A stretch of DNA of 7,953 nucleotides from Thermomicrobiaceae bacterium (GCA_007123655.1 SKKR01000207.1:1-7953); one strand, 5' to 3'; shown: positions 1 through 7,267, counted from the stretch's first letter. Numbers and translations are program-made. Notes: generated by a model not told the origin, from the sequence alone.

Positions 1-508
1 CGCCCAGCTCGCGAAGGACCGGCCGGGCCCCGGTGTCACCGGTCAACTCCAGCAACTCTCCGAACAGCTCGCGATCGATCAGCACCGGATTTCCGGGACC
101 GTCCGCGAACTGCGGTTGAACCGCCGGGGAGGGGTCGTCACGGTAGCTGTCGATGATCGTATCGATGACCTCCGGAACCTGAAGCGGTTGATCCCCGAGC
201 ACGAACACGACGGCTGAGACATCGTCAGGCATTGTCTCGATCGTTCGTCTGATACTCGTGCTCTGCCCGGCGAAGTAGTCCTGGTTGTGAATGATCTCGA
301 AGTCGTGCAGCGGGACCTGCTCGCGAATCTGATCCTCCGCGAATCCGAGCACGATGTACTTGCGGTCGACGGAAGATTGCCTGACGCAGTGTAGGACGTG
401 GGCAAGCAGTGGATGCTCGCCCAGCGGGAGAAGCTGTTTGGGTTTCCCGAGCCGCGTTGAGCCACCAGCGGCCAGAACTACCGCGGCGATCACCCCCCGA
501 GCAGTCAT
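1..508 (-). CDS. mocA: MobA/MocA-like molybdenum cofactor nucleotidyltransferase, 3' end cut by window edge
   Basis: Translating the minus strand from the ATG at 508 gives 169 residues without a stop before the left edge; full-length relatives are about 190-210 residues, so only a short C-terminal piece is missing. The N-terminus has the NTP-transferase P-loop-like signature LAAGGSTRLGKPKQLLPL (residues 12-29). A metal-binding LGDQP motif lies at residues 104-108, a GNPVLI stretch at 139-144 and GDTGARPVLRE at 157-167, all typical of MocA/MobA-like proteins. LAAG rather than LAGG favours a CTP-using MocA (molybdopterin cytosine dinucleotide synthesis) over a GTP-using MobA; this is inference from known family differences. 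MCD is the cofactor form used by CoxL-type hydroxylases, which fits the operon. The start lies 6 bases after the stop of the upstream xdhC gene and has only a weak ribosome site, suggesting translational coupling. Confidence 0.85.
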   Translation of the reverse strand, partial: MTARGVIAAVVLAAGGSTRLGKPKQLLPLGEHPLLAHVLHCVRQSSVDRKYIVLGFAEDQIREQVPLHDFEIIHNQDYFAGQSTSIRRTIETMPDDVSAVVFVLGDQPLQVPEVIDTIIDSYRDDPSPAVQPQFADGPGNPVLIDRELFGELLELTGDTGARPVLRELG

Positions 509-514
509 CACCGA

Positions 515-1288
515 TTACTGATCTGCTTTCGCCGGCTGCAGCGCGGCTTGCGGACCCCTGGGGTCCTTGCCTCTGCGAGTCGCGACGATTTCCGCGATAA
601 TACTGACCGCGACTTCCGGGGGCGTGCGGCCACCCAGATCGAGTCCGATGGGTCCGTGGATCCTGACGATCTGCTCCTCGGAAAAACCGCGCGCCCGGAG
701 ACGTTCGTTGCGTTCGGCGCTGGTGTTCTTGCTCCCCATGGCGCCGATGTAGCCCGCCTGGCTCGCCAGGGCGACTTCCATGGCCGGGTCTTCGAACTTC
801 GGATCGTGAGCCAGCATGACGATATCGGTCTGCGGCCCGAGGTTGAGATCGGGCATGACCTCATCCGGCCAGCCGACGATAAGCTCATCCACGTGAGGGA
901 ATCGCTCACGGGTCGCGAACATCTCCCGCGGGTCGATCACAGTTGTCTGGCAGTCGAGTTCTCTGGCAAATGAGACGAGGTGGATCGCGGTGTGGACGGC
1001 GCCGATGATCACCATTCGACGCGGTGGAAGGTGACTCTCCAGATAAACTTCGACGGTCTCGCCGTCGACCTCATAGCTTCGGGTGGTTGCCTCTCCGGAT
1101 GGCAGAAGGCGATGTGCGTCTGCGGCGACGAGATCGTGCAGCGAGTCCGGACTCAGGTGACCGGTCTCCGAGCCGTCGTCGTACACGAGAAGCTTTGCGC
1201 CCGGCTGCTGCCCACCGAGTTGCGTTGCCAGCAGCGCACCACGTTCCTGCTCGATTGCCGCAAGCAGAGCCGCGTGGATGCCGCTCAT
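515..1288 (-). CDS. XdhC/CoxF-family maturation protein, Rossmann-domain form
   Basis: A 257-residue protein of the XdhC/CoxF family. XdhC proteins bind molybdenum cofactor, protect it during sulfuration and hand it to the apo-hydroxylase. Residues about 10-85 resemble a degenerate XdhC N-terminal domain: they keep the PGAKLLV strand but lack both the GGC and SCGG motifs. Residues about 91-240 are the XdhC C-terminal Rossmann domain, with MVIIGAVHTA (92-101), YIGAMGSKNT (180-189) and the diagnostic PIGLDLGGRTPPEVAVSI block (213-230). The usual GAGH nucleotide-binding turn reads GAVH. The missing N-terminal motifs are present in the small protein encoded just upstream (1285-1605), whose TGA overlaps this ATG in an ATGA junction, so the two may act as a complementary pair. 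The ribosome site GAGGGTG precedes the ATG at about 6 bases. CoxF is the nearest named relative in Oligotropha, but orthology is not shown. Confidence 0.85.
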   Translation of the reverse strand: MSGIHAALLAAIEQERGALLATQLGGQQPGAKLLVYDDGSETGHLSPDSLHDLVAADAHRLLPSGEATTRSYEVDGETVEVYLESHLPPRRMVIIGAVHTAIHLVSFARELDCQTTVIDPREMFATRERFPHVDELIVGWPDEVMPDLNLGPQTDIVMLAHDPKFEDPAMEVALASQAGYIGAMGSKNTSAERNERLRARGFSEEQIVRIHGPIGLDLGGRTPPEVAVSIIAEIVATRRGKDPRGPQAALQPAKADQ

Positions 1289-1605
1289 CGGTCACCCTCG
1301 AACGGCTCGATGAACACATCGATCTGGCCACCGCAGCTCAGGCCGACATCCCAGGCCATCTCGTCGCTGATTCCGTAATGGACAAGCTCCGGCTTGCCGG
1401 AATCCAGCACTTCAACGGCTTTTTCGAACACCGCACCCTCAACGCACCCGCCGCTCACTGATCCAGACATGCGCCCACTGCGCGTGACCGCGAGCTTGGC
1501 TCCCGGACGTCGCGGGGCTGATCCGGATGCTTTGACGACGGTCGCCAGGGCGATCTCTTCGCTGGCGTCGCGCCAGGTTTTCACGTCTTCAAGAATGTCT
1601 CGCAT
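1285..1605 (-). CDS. Small XdhC/CoxI-type protein (N-terminal domain only)
   Basis: A 106-residue protein equivalent to the N-terminal XdhC_CoxI domain alone. It shows PRRPGAKLAVTRSG (residues 31-44), the SGGCVEGAV motif with Cys54 (51-59) and VGLSCGGQIDVFIEP with Cys91 (87-101). In characterised XdhC proteins the conserved cysteine and glycines of these motifs are linked to molybdenum cofactor binding. Full-length XdhC is roughly 300-380 residues and includes a Rossmann domain; here that domain is in the next gene, overlapping by ATGA. I chose ATG at 1605 because GGAGG lies 5 bases upstream; an in-frame TTG one codon earlier (1608) leaves only about 2 bases to that site. It follows coxE by about 21 bases. 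The protein ends cleanly after the domain (PFEGDR), so it looks like a stable domain-sized gene and not a decaying fragment. Probable role: delivery or sulfuration of Moco for the CoxL subunit. Confidence 0.85.
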   Translation of the reverse strand: MRDILEDVKTWRDASEEIALATVVKASGSAPRRPGAKLAVTRSGRMSGSVSGGCVEGAVFEKAVEVLDSGKPELVHYGISDEMAWDVGLSCGGQIDVFIEPFEGDR

Positions 1606-1626
1606 CAACGCCTCCAGTTCCAGCGT

Positions 1627-2901
1627 TCAGGCAACGCGTGGCTTGGGCTCGGTGAATTCGAGCGGCTGCTGCCGCCGCACCGGCCGGTGATCATCGATGT
1701 TGCCCAGGTGTTCGGCCAACGCTTCAAGGCTGGCCAGGTTGTGAACGGGCATGAAATCATCGATGTATGGAATCGCGGCCTGCATCCCCCGTGTCAGCGG
1801 TTCGTATCGCGGTGAACCGAGCAAGGGATTCAGCCAGATCATCCGGTAGCTGCTGCGCTGCAGGCGCGACATCTCCTGGCCGAGAAGCTCCGGGTCTCCG
1901 CGGTCCCATCCATCGCTGATGACGAGTACGACCGCGCCGTTTCGCAGAACGCGACGGGCCCAGGTGGTATTGAACTTCTGCAGCGACTGACCGATGCGGG
2001 TGCCGCCGGACCAGTCGTGGACCTGCTCCGCAACGCGTTCCATTGCGCTGTCGATCGACCGGTTGCGCAGCAGTCGTGTGACTCGTGTAAGCCGGGTTCC
2101 GAAGACGAACGACTCCACATTCGCCATGCCCTGCTCAATGGCGTAAACGAACTGCAGCAGGATGCGAGAATACCGGTCCATCGATCCGCTTACATCGCAG
2201 ATAACCACAAGCTGGCGAGGCTTGGTCTTGGTCTTCCGGCGCGAAATCTGCATCGGAATTCCACCGGTTTGCAGGCTCTTGCGCATCGTCTTGCGCGGAT
2301 CCCAGAAGCGGCCCTTTCGGGCGGACACCCGCCGCCGTGACCGGCGTCGTCCAATTCTCCACTCGAGCTTCTCCATGAACCGGCGTGTCTGCTGCATCTC
2401 TTCCTCAGAGAGGTCCGCGAAGTCCTTTTCACGGAGGACTTCCGCTGCGCTGAAACTCAGCACATCGTCAGCGTCTCCCTCTTCCTCTTCCCCCTCGGCT
2501 TCGAGTTCCTGAGACTCGACGAGTTCGGTGCGCGTCTTCGTTTGCTGGGTCCCCTGTTCCGGGGAGATCTCGTCCCCTTCTTCACCTTCCGAGTCCAGAT
2601 CAGCCTCGCCGTCCATCCCCGGCTGCATGTCGTCGCCCGGGTCGGTAAACTGATCGTTCGCATATTCGGGTTTCGCACGCCAGAAAGACTCGAACACCCG
2701 GTCGAACACCGGGAGCTCGTCCCGCGTGGTAACGAAGCAGGCACGGCCAGCTTCACGAAAGATGTCCCGGTTGCCGATATCGATGTGCTCGACGGACTGA
2801 ACGAAGTCCATGACCTGTCCGGAAGTCACGTTCACGCCGGCACGCCTCAGCGTTCGACCGAACCTCACCGCTCGATTGACAATCTCATTGCTTCTGGACA
2901 T
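1627..2901 (-). CDS. coxE: CoxE-like VWA-domain protein
   Basis: A 424-residue protein of the CoxE-like von Willebrand factor A family, the partner of MoxR-type ATPases. Residues 1-80 form a helical N-terminal part (RAVRFGRTLRRAGVNV..). Residues about 82-147 are a low-complexity acidic linker with roughly 26 Asp/Glu, followed by a very basic stretch at 173-208 (17 Lys/Arg). The VWA domain starts near 230: the MIDAS motif is DVSGS (236-240), the conserved Thr is in SGGTRIG (298-304) and the conserved Asp is in ISDGWDRGD (328-336), so the metal site appears intact. In Oligotropha, CoxD and CoxE are needed to mature the metal centre of CO dehydrogenase. No signal peptide or membrane segment is seen, so it should be cytoplasmic. 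The ATG is preceded by GGAGG 4 bases upstream, and only 15 bases separate it from coxD. The exact biochemical step in a form II cluster is unknown. Confidence 0.92.
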   Translation of the reverse strand: MSRSNEIVNRAVRFGRTLRRAGVNVTSGQVMDFVQSVEHIDIGNRDIFREAGRACFVTTRDELPVFDRVFESFWRAKPEYANDQFTDPGDDMQPGMDGEADLDSEGEEGDEISPEQGTQQTKTRTELVESQELEAEGEEEEGDADDVLSFSAAEVLREKDFADLSEEEMQQTRRFMEKLEWRIGRRRSRRRVSARKGRFWDPRKTMRKSLQTGGIPMQISRRKTKTKPRQLVVICDVSGSMDRYSRILLQFVYAIEQGMANVESFVFGTRLTRVTRLLRNRSIDSAMERVAEQVHDWSGGTRIGQSLQKFNTTWARRVLRNGAVVLVISDGWDRGDPELLGQEMSRLQRSSYRMIWLNPLLGSPRYEPLTRGMQAAIPYIDDFMPVHNLASLEALAEHLGNIDDHRPVRRQQPLEFTEPKPRVA

Positions 2902-2916
2902 TCGTCCTCCAATAAA

Positions 2917-3831
2917 TCAGCTCTCGGACGGTGTCCCGGTTGCCGACGGTGAAGCCGCCGCGCCAACAAGCTCGCCCAGGCGCTTGCTGCGGATCTCGTG
3001 GACGTCCTCCTGATGTTTCAGGATCGCGCCGAGCGTGGCGCCGGCGATTTCTTCGTTCAGCTCCTGGTGGTTGAGCGCAAGAAGTGCACTCGCCCAGTCG
3101 AGCGTTTCCGCAACGCCCGGGAGCTTGTAGAGGTCTTCGCGGCGCAGTTCGTGAATAAACGTGGCCACCTGGAGCGCCAGCCGCTCGGAGATACCTTCGA
3201 CTTTCTGGGTGATAATCTGGAGCTCTTTCTGGATGTTTGGATAGTCAATCCAATGGTAGAGACAACGTCGCTTGAGCGCGTCGTGCAGCTCTCGCGTGCG
3301 GTTGGATGTAATGATCACGATCGGCGGATACTCCGCTTTGATCGTCCCGAGTTCAGGAATCGTCACCTGGAAGTCCGAAAGCAGCTCGAGCAGAAAAGCC
3401 TCGAACTCTTCGTCCGCCCGGTCAATCTCATCGATGAGCAGGACAGGCGCTTTTCCCTTGTGCTGCACTGCCTGCAGCAGTGGACGTTCGATCAGGTAGT
3501 CGGAGCTGAATATCTGCTCCATCGCCTGGCGGTCATTCACGTCTCGGTCTTCCATCAACCGGATCGCCAGCATCTGCCGAGGGTAGTTCCATTCGTACAC
3601 GGCGTGGCTGACGTCGAGTCCCTCGTAGCATTGAAGCCGGATGAGGTCGGTCCCGAGCGTGGAGGCCAGGACTTTGGCGACCTCGGTCTTGCCGACACCG
3701 GCTTCCCCCTCCAGCAGTAGCGGCTTGGGCAACTGCAGCGCCAGATAGATGGCCGTCGCCAGACTCCGTTCGCTGACGTACTTCTCCTCCTGCATTGCTT
3801 CCTGAACTTGCTCGACAGTATTGAGCTGCAA
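2917..3831 (-). CDS. coxD: CoxD-like MoxR-family AAA+ ATPase
   Basis: A 304-residue AAA+ ATPase of the MoxR family, predicted to act as a chaperone with the VWA protein encoded next. Walker A is GEAGVGKT (residues 42-49), Walker B is LLIDEID (131-137), sensor 1 is ITSN (174-177), and ALKRRC (185-190) holds the likely arginine finger. The segment LPGVAETLDWASALLAL (237-253) is typical of the C-terminal lid in CoxD-like MoxR proteins. In Oligotropha, CoxD helps assemble the sulfurated Mo/Cu centre of CO dehydrogenase. The start is TTG at 3831: GAGAGGTGG lies upstream with about 9 bases between AGAGG and TTG, an in-frame stop occurs 9 codons further up, and the residues gained (VEQVQEAM..) match the usual family N-terminus. 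An ATG at codon 13 (3795) is the alternative. It is the first gene after the coxM terminator-like hairpin and may start its own transcript. Confidence 0.92.
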   Translation of the reverse strand: MQLNTVEQVQEAMQEEKYVSERSLATAIYLALQLPKPLLLEGEAGVGKTEVAKVLASTLGTDLIRLQCYEGLDVSHAVYEWNYPRQMLAIRLMEDRDVNDRQAMEQIFSSDYLIERPLLQAVQHKGKAPVLLIDEIDRADEEFEAFLLELLSDFQVTIPELGTIKAEYPPIVIITSNRTRELHDALKRRCLYHWIDYPNIQKELQIITQKVEGISERLALQVATFIHELRREDLYKLPGVAETLDWASALLALNHQELNEEIAGATLGAILKHQEDVHEIRSKRLGELVGAAASPSATGTPSES

Positions 3832-3837
3832 CCCGTT

Positions 3838-3846
3838 CCACCTCTC
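3838..3846 (-). promoter_or_regulatory. Ribosome binding site deciding the TTG start of coxD
   Basis: On the minus strand GAGAGGTGG sits just before the TTG at 3831, leaving 9 bases between AGAGG and the start codon. The next possible start, ATG at 3795, has only a tight AGGAAG-like match within the coding region. This site is the main reason for choosing TTG. Confidence 0.5.
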
Positions 3847-3908
3847 GTCGTCAGGTCATCTTCATGATCGTCACGCGGAATCGTGATGTGTATCAGGCAC
3901 ACCCAACA

Positions 3909-3917
3909 ATCATAGCA
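3909..3917 (-). promoter_or_regulatory. Candidate extended -10 promoter for coxDE-xdhC-mocA
   Basis: Minus-strand TGCTATGAT matches an extended -10 (TGn plus TATGAT, one mismatch to TATAAT). It lies in the most AT-rich part of the coxM-coxD gap, beyond the terminator-like hairpin, and would give a leader of about 70 bases before the coxD TTG. I see no good -35 box at 17 bases, which extended -10 promoters can tolerate. The call rests on a short match and the position, so it is tentative. Confidence 0.3.
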
Positions 3918-4003
3918 AATTGCCGCGGGGGCACTCCTTCACTCGTGATAGGAAGCCAGCCTCCCGGACCTGCCACGAAGTCAGGAGACGGACGCGCCCC
4001 ACG

Positions 4004-4032
4004 AAAACGGGCGGCCCGATGTGCCGCCCGTT
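4004..4032 (-). terminator. Rho-independent-type terminator after coxM
   Basis: A perfect 10-bp stem AACGGGCGGC / GCCGCCCGTT (arms 4006-4015 and 4023-4032) encloses a 7-base loop. Read on the minus strand, the stem ends in TT and is followed by two more T's (GTTTTCG), giving a short T-run of four. It begins about 34 bases past the coxM stop. The plus-strand side (CCCTGG) has no T-run, so the minus orientation is favoured. The T-run is short, so termination may be partial and the hairpin could instead act as an attenuator or 3'-end stabiliser. Confidence 0.65.
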
Positions 4033-4066
4033 CCCTGGAATCCTCTGGTTCGGTTGTCCGGGCGTG

Positions 4067-4906
4067 CTAGCCAGCCAACTTCTCGAGTGCCCGGCGGGTG
4101 AAGACGCGTGTCAGATGCGCCCGGTATTGATCCGAGGCATGGATGTCGCCGACGAAATCAAGCCCTTCGCCCGCTTTGTCCGCGGCGGCCTTGATATTGG
4201 CTTCGTTGAGATCCTTCCCGCTGATCTCGCCTTCCGCCGCCGTTAGCCTGGTGGTGATCGGAACCGACCCGGTCACGGTAAGACGCACATCGCCGCCGCT
4301 TGTGCGGACTCCGGCGACGCCGACGATGGCGTAACCGGACGCCGGATGCGCGAACTTCTGGTACGTGGCGCTCGCGATGTCTGCCACGTTCGGAAGCCGG
4401 ATCTCGGTGATTACTTCGTCCGGCTCCAGGCGCGGCGTGAACATGTCGACAAAGAAATCAGACGCTTTGTGGGTCTGCTCTCCGCTGGAGCCGACGGTCT
4501 TTATCTCGGCGTCGAGCGCCAGCACGATCGCGGGGAAGTCGGCAGCCGGGTCGCAGTGAGCGCATGCGCCGCCAATTGTGCCCACATTGCGGACCTGAAC
4601 GTCACCGACCTGATCGGCTGCGTCTACCAGGAACGGAAGCTTCTGCTTGATGACGTCCGAAGCCATCAGCTCGGAGTAGGTGGTGTTCGCGCCGATAACG
4701 ACCGCGTCACCATCTTCTCGAACACCGGAGAGTTCGGAGAGGCGGGTGATATCGATGAGCGCGGTCGGCATCGCGAGCCGGAGCTTCATGACAGGCAAAA
4801 GGCTGTGCCCGCCGGCAAGTACCTTTGCCTCGGGGTTCTCCTTGAGGAGTTTCACTGCGTCGGAGACGCTCTCCGGCCGGTGATAATCGAAGTCAGTCGG
4901 ATACAT
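4067..4906 (-). CDS. coxM: CoxM-like FAD-binding subunit of molybdenum hydroxylase
   Basis: A 279-residue FAD-binding subunit, close to the usual 280-290. The FAD-binding domain of the molybdopterin dehydrogenase type spans residues about 3-170. Its two flavin-contact motifs are clear: AGGHSLLPVMKLRLA (31-45) and TIGGACAHCDPAADFPA (110-126). The C-terminal CO dehydrogenase flavoprotein domain runs from about 178 to 277. The subunit takes electrons from the 2Fe-2S clusters of CoxS and passes them to an acceptor (quinone or other; not readable here). The ATG is 3 bases after the coxL stop, with AAGGGAG inside the end of coxL as ribosome site, so the two are translationally coupled. It is the last gene of the S-L-M set and is followed by a terminator-like hairpin. 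No export signal is seen. Substrate specificity cannot be assigned from this subunit. Confidence 0.95.
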   Translation of the reverse strand: MYPTDFDYHRPESVSDAVKLLKENPEAKVLAGGHSLLPVMKLRLAMPTALIDITRLSELSGVREDGDAVVIGANTTYSELMASDVIKQKLPFLVDAADQVGDVQVRNVGTIGGACAHCDPAADFPAIVLALDAEIKTVGSSGEQTHKASDFFVDMFTPRLEPDEVITEIRLPNVADIASATYQKFAHPASGYAIVGVAGVRTSGGDVRLTVTGSVPITTRLTAAEGEISGKDLNEANIKAAADKAGEGLDFVGDIHASDQYRAHLTRVFTRRALEKLAG

Positions 4907-4909
4907 ACC

Positions 4910-7264
4910 CTAGCTCCCTTTCCGTTCCTGAATCACGTTCCAGACGCGTTCCGAGGTAAACGGCATGTCGACGTGTTTCACCCCGAGCGGCCTCAACGCG
5001 TCGATAATCGCATTAACGACCGCGGGTGTCGACGCGATCGTGCCCGTCTCTCCCGCTCCTTTGAGCCCCATAGGGTTCACTGGGGTCGGGGTGACAGTCC
5101 GGCCCAGTTCGAACGTGGGCACGTGATGGAACTTCGGCACGCAGTAGTCCATCATCGACCCCGTCAGCAACTGACCGGATTCGTCGTACACGGCGTACTC
5201 ATACAGCGCCTGGGCGATGCCTTGCGTTATCCCGCCGTGAATCTGTCCGTCGACGATCATGGGATTAATGACGTTACCCAGATCGTCGACCGCAACGTAT
5301 CGCTTGATCTCGATCTGGCCGGTATCCGGCTCGATCTCGACGATGCAGATGTGCGTGCCGAAAGGAAAGGTGAAATTCGTCGGGTCGAAGAAGTAGCTTT
5401 CTTCCAGCCCCGGGTGTTCACCTTCCGGAAGGTCCCAGGCGAGATAGGCGGCCAGGCAGACGTCCTGGATCGTTTTCGACTGCTCCGGCGAACCCTTGAC
5501 GCTGAATATCCCGTCGTTGAAGTCGATATCGTCGACCGAGACCTCCAGCATGTGCGCCGCGAAGCGCCGCGCCTTGTCGATGATCCTGCGAGAAGCGTAG
5601 ACCATGGCGCTTCCACCGACGGCGGTCGTTCGACTACCGTAGGTTCCCCAGCCGAAGGGGATGCGGTCCGTATCACTGTGGACGATTTCAATGTCATGGA
5701 AGGGCACGCCGAGTTCATCGGCAATAAGCTGGGCGAACGTCGTCTCTTCACCCTGCCCGTGCGGGCTGGCGCCGGTGAACGCGGTAACCTTGCCGGTTGG
5801 ATGCATCCGGACGGTGGAACTCTCCCAGAGTCCACCCTGGAAGCCCATCGCGCCTGCTGCGGCTGACGGCGCCAGGCCACAGACCTCGACATAGGTTGAG
5901 AAACCGATGCCGAGCAGTCGTCCCTCGGCTCGCGCCTGTTCCTGTTCTCTCCGGAAGTCTTCATACCCAACGGTCTGCAGCGCCTGATTGAGCGCTTCCT
6001 CGTAGTTGCCGCTGTCATACTCGAGCGTCGTTGCCACTGTGTAGGGAAACTCGTGCGGCTGAATGAAGTTCCGGCGCCGGACCTCGACCGGGTCCAGTCC
6101 TGTTTCGTGAGCGACCAGGTCCATCACGCGCTCGAGAATGTACGTGGCCTCCGGGCGACCGGCGCCGCGGTAGGCGTCGGTCGTCGTGGTGTTGGTCAGC
6201 ACGCCGTTGACGGTGCAGTCAATGTTCGGGATCTTGTATGCCCCGCTCAGCATCGTGCCGAATAGCCACGTCGGAACCCCGGGCGCTGCGGTGGACAGGT
6301 ACGCACCATGGTTGGCAAACGAGTTAACGCGAATTCCGGAAACGACACCGTCCTTGCTGGCGGCAACGTCGACATAGTCGATGTGGTCACGCCCGTGCGC
6401 GTTCGTGACGTAGTTTTCCCGCCTGGTTTCCATCCACTTTACCTGCGCGCCCAGCTTCCTGGCGATCGCGCAGGCCAGCATCTCTCCGGCGTAGGTCGGG
6501 ATCTTGCTCCCGAAGCCGCCTCCTACGTCAGTGGAAATGATCCGGATGTCCGTTTCCGGAATCCCGGTCGCCCCAGAGATGAGAAAACGATGAATGTGCG
6601 GGTTCTGGCTGGTGATCCAGGCAGTCAGCCTGCCTGACCCCGGGTTGTACTCGACTGTCGCGCCGCGAGTCTCTATCGCGTTGGCAATCAGCCGGTGATT
6701 GACGAAGCGTTGCGAGATCTTCACGTCTGCGCTGGCGAACGCTGCGTCGAAATCTCCACCGCCGATTTTCCACTGGAACGCCAGATTGTTCGGCACGTCG
6801 TCGTACAACTGGGGAGCGCCGTCCTGGAGGGCGTCCTCCTGGTTCGTTACGACGTCGAGCGGTTCGTAATCGACGGATACTGCGTCCGCCGCGTCCTCCG
6901 CCTGGTAGCGATCCTCGGCGACGACGACAGCCACCTGATCCCCGACGAACCGAACTTTGTCGATCGCCACCGCCCGGTATTCCGGCACCTTCAGGTTACA
7001 GTCCGGAATCAGCCAGGCGCAGGGAACCTGGCCAAGGTCGTCTTTGAGATCTTCGCCCGTATACACTGCCACGACCCCGGGCATCGACTTCGCGGCGCTC
7101 GTATCGATGCTCTTGATGCGAGCGTGAGCGTACGGGCTCCGCACGATGCACATGTGAAGGGTGTGGGTCAATCGAACGTCGTCGGTATATTCAGCCCGCC
7201 CGGTCATCATCCGGGAATCTTCGCGACGTTTTACCGAGGCCCCGAACATTTTGGTTACTGCCAC
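4910..7264 (-). CDS. coxL: CoxL-like (form II) molybdenum-binding catalytic subunit
   Basis: A 784-residue large subunit of a xanthine oxidase-family hydroxylase; Oligotropha CoxL is 809. The N-terminal a/b-hammerhead domain covers residues about 20-135 and the Moco-binding domains about 150-700. Key motifs are GGGFGSK (248-254, cofactor loop), AYRGAGR (364-370, active-site loop), a GQGEET loop (503-508) and GLKGAGETG (733-741), where Glu739 is the expected catalytic base. The AYRGAGR loop marks form II: form I CO dehydrogenases have AYRCSFR, whose Cys binds copper. Position 367 here is Gly, so CO oxidation should not be assumed; other substrates such as aldehydes, purines or N-heterocycles are possible. 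The start is GTG at 7264 with GGGAGGTGA upstream (6 bases from GGAGG); ATG at codon 6 is less well placed. It follows coxS by 82 bases and precedes coxM by 3. Many databases would label it CO dehydrogenase large subunit. Confidence 0.95.
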   Translation of the reverse strand: MAVTKMFGASVKRREDSRMMTGRAEYTDDVRLTHTLHMCIVRSPYAHARIKSIDTSAAKSMPGVVAVYTGEDLKDDLGQVPCAWLIPDCNLKVPEYRAVAIDKVRFVGDQVAVVVAEDRYQAEDAADAVSVDYEPLDVVTNQEDALQDGAPQLYDDVPNNLAFQWKIGGGDFDAAFASADVKISQRFVNHRLIANAIETRGATVEYNPGSGRLTAWITSQNPHIHRFLISGATGIPETDIRIISTDVGGGFGSKIPTYAGEMLACAIARKLGAQVKWMETRRENYVTNAHGRDHIDYVDVAASKDGVVSGIRVNSFANHGAYLSTAAPGVPTWLFGTMLSGAYKIPNIDCTVNGVLTNTTTTDAYRGAGRPEATYILERVMDLVAHETGLDPVEVRRRNFIQPHEFPYTVATTLEYDSGNYEEALNQALQTVGYEDFRREQEQARAEGRLLGIGFSTYVEVCGLAPSAAAGAMGFQGGLWESSTVRMHPTGKVTAFTGASPHGQGEETTFAQLIADELGVPFHDIEIVHSDTDRIPFGWGTYGSRTTAVGGSAMVYASRRIIDKARRFAAHMLEVSVDDIDFNDGIFSVKGSPEQSKTIQDVCLAAYLAWDLPEGEHPGLEESYFFDPTNFTFPFGTHICIVEIEPDTGQIEIKRYVAVDDLGNVINPMIVDGQIHGGITQGIAQALYEYAVYDESGQLLTGSMMDYCVPKFHHVPTFELGRTVTPTPVNPMGLKGAGETGTIASTPAVVNAIIDALRPLGVKHVDMPFTSERVWNVIQERKGS

Positions 7265-7267
7265 CGG

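Larger units (their letters stand above)
3832..4066. other. Intergenic region between coxM and coxD
   Basis: This 235-base gap is the largest non-coding stretch inside the cluster; the genes on either side are packed tightly. It contains a strong hairpin near coxM (4004-4032), a candidate extended -10 promoter element (3909-3917), a weak 5-bp inverted repeat TCACG/CGTGA at 3871-3886 in what would be the coxD leader, and the coxD ribosome site. No convincing protein-coding frame or tRNA was found. Confidence 0.7.

Noticed and set aside
515..1605. A recent frameshift breaking one xdhC gene in two
   Set aside because: The small gene ends after a complete domain, the second gene has its own ribosome site and ATG in an ATGA overlap, and it carries its own degenerate N-terminal region. 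Tandem distinct genes explain this better than a broken one.
2998..3720. Plus-strand open frame of 240 codons opposite coxD
   Set aside because: It is the mirror of a clear MoxR ATPase, with no domain of its own.
3865..3886. Weak hairpin TCACG/CGTGA and a tiny MKMT reading frame in the coxD leader
   Set aside because: A 5-bp stem and a 4-codon frame are expected by chance in a gap of this size; no riboswitch-like architecture was recognised.
4346..5866. Long plus-strand open frame (506 codons) opposite coxL and coxM
   Set aside because: It lies antisense to two genes with full domain sets and intact catalytic motifs. Its translation is Arg/Val/Asp-rich with no recognisable domain; GC-rich third codon positions on one strand commonly leave the opposite strand open.
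4910..7264. Calling the enzyme a true form I CO dehydrogenase
   Set aside because: The copper-ligand motif AYRCSFR is absent (AYRGAGR instead), and the gene order is S-L-M rather than M-S-L.
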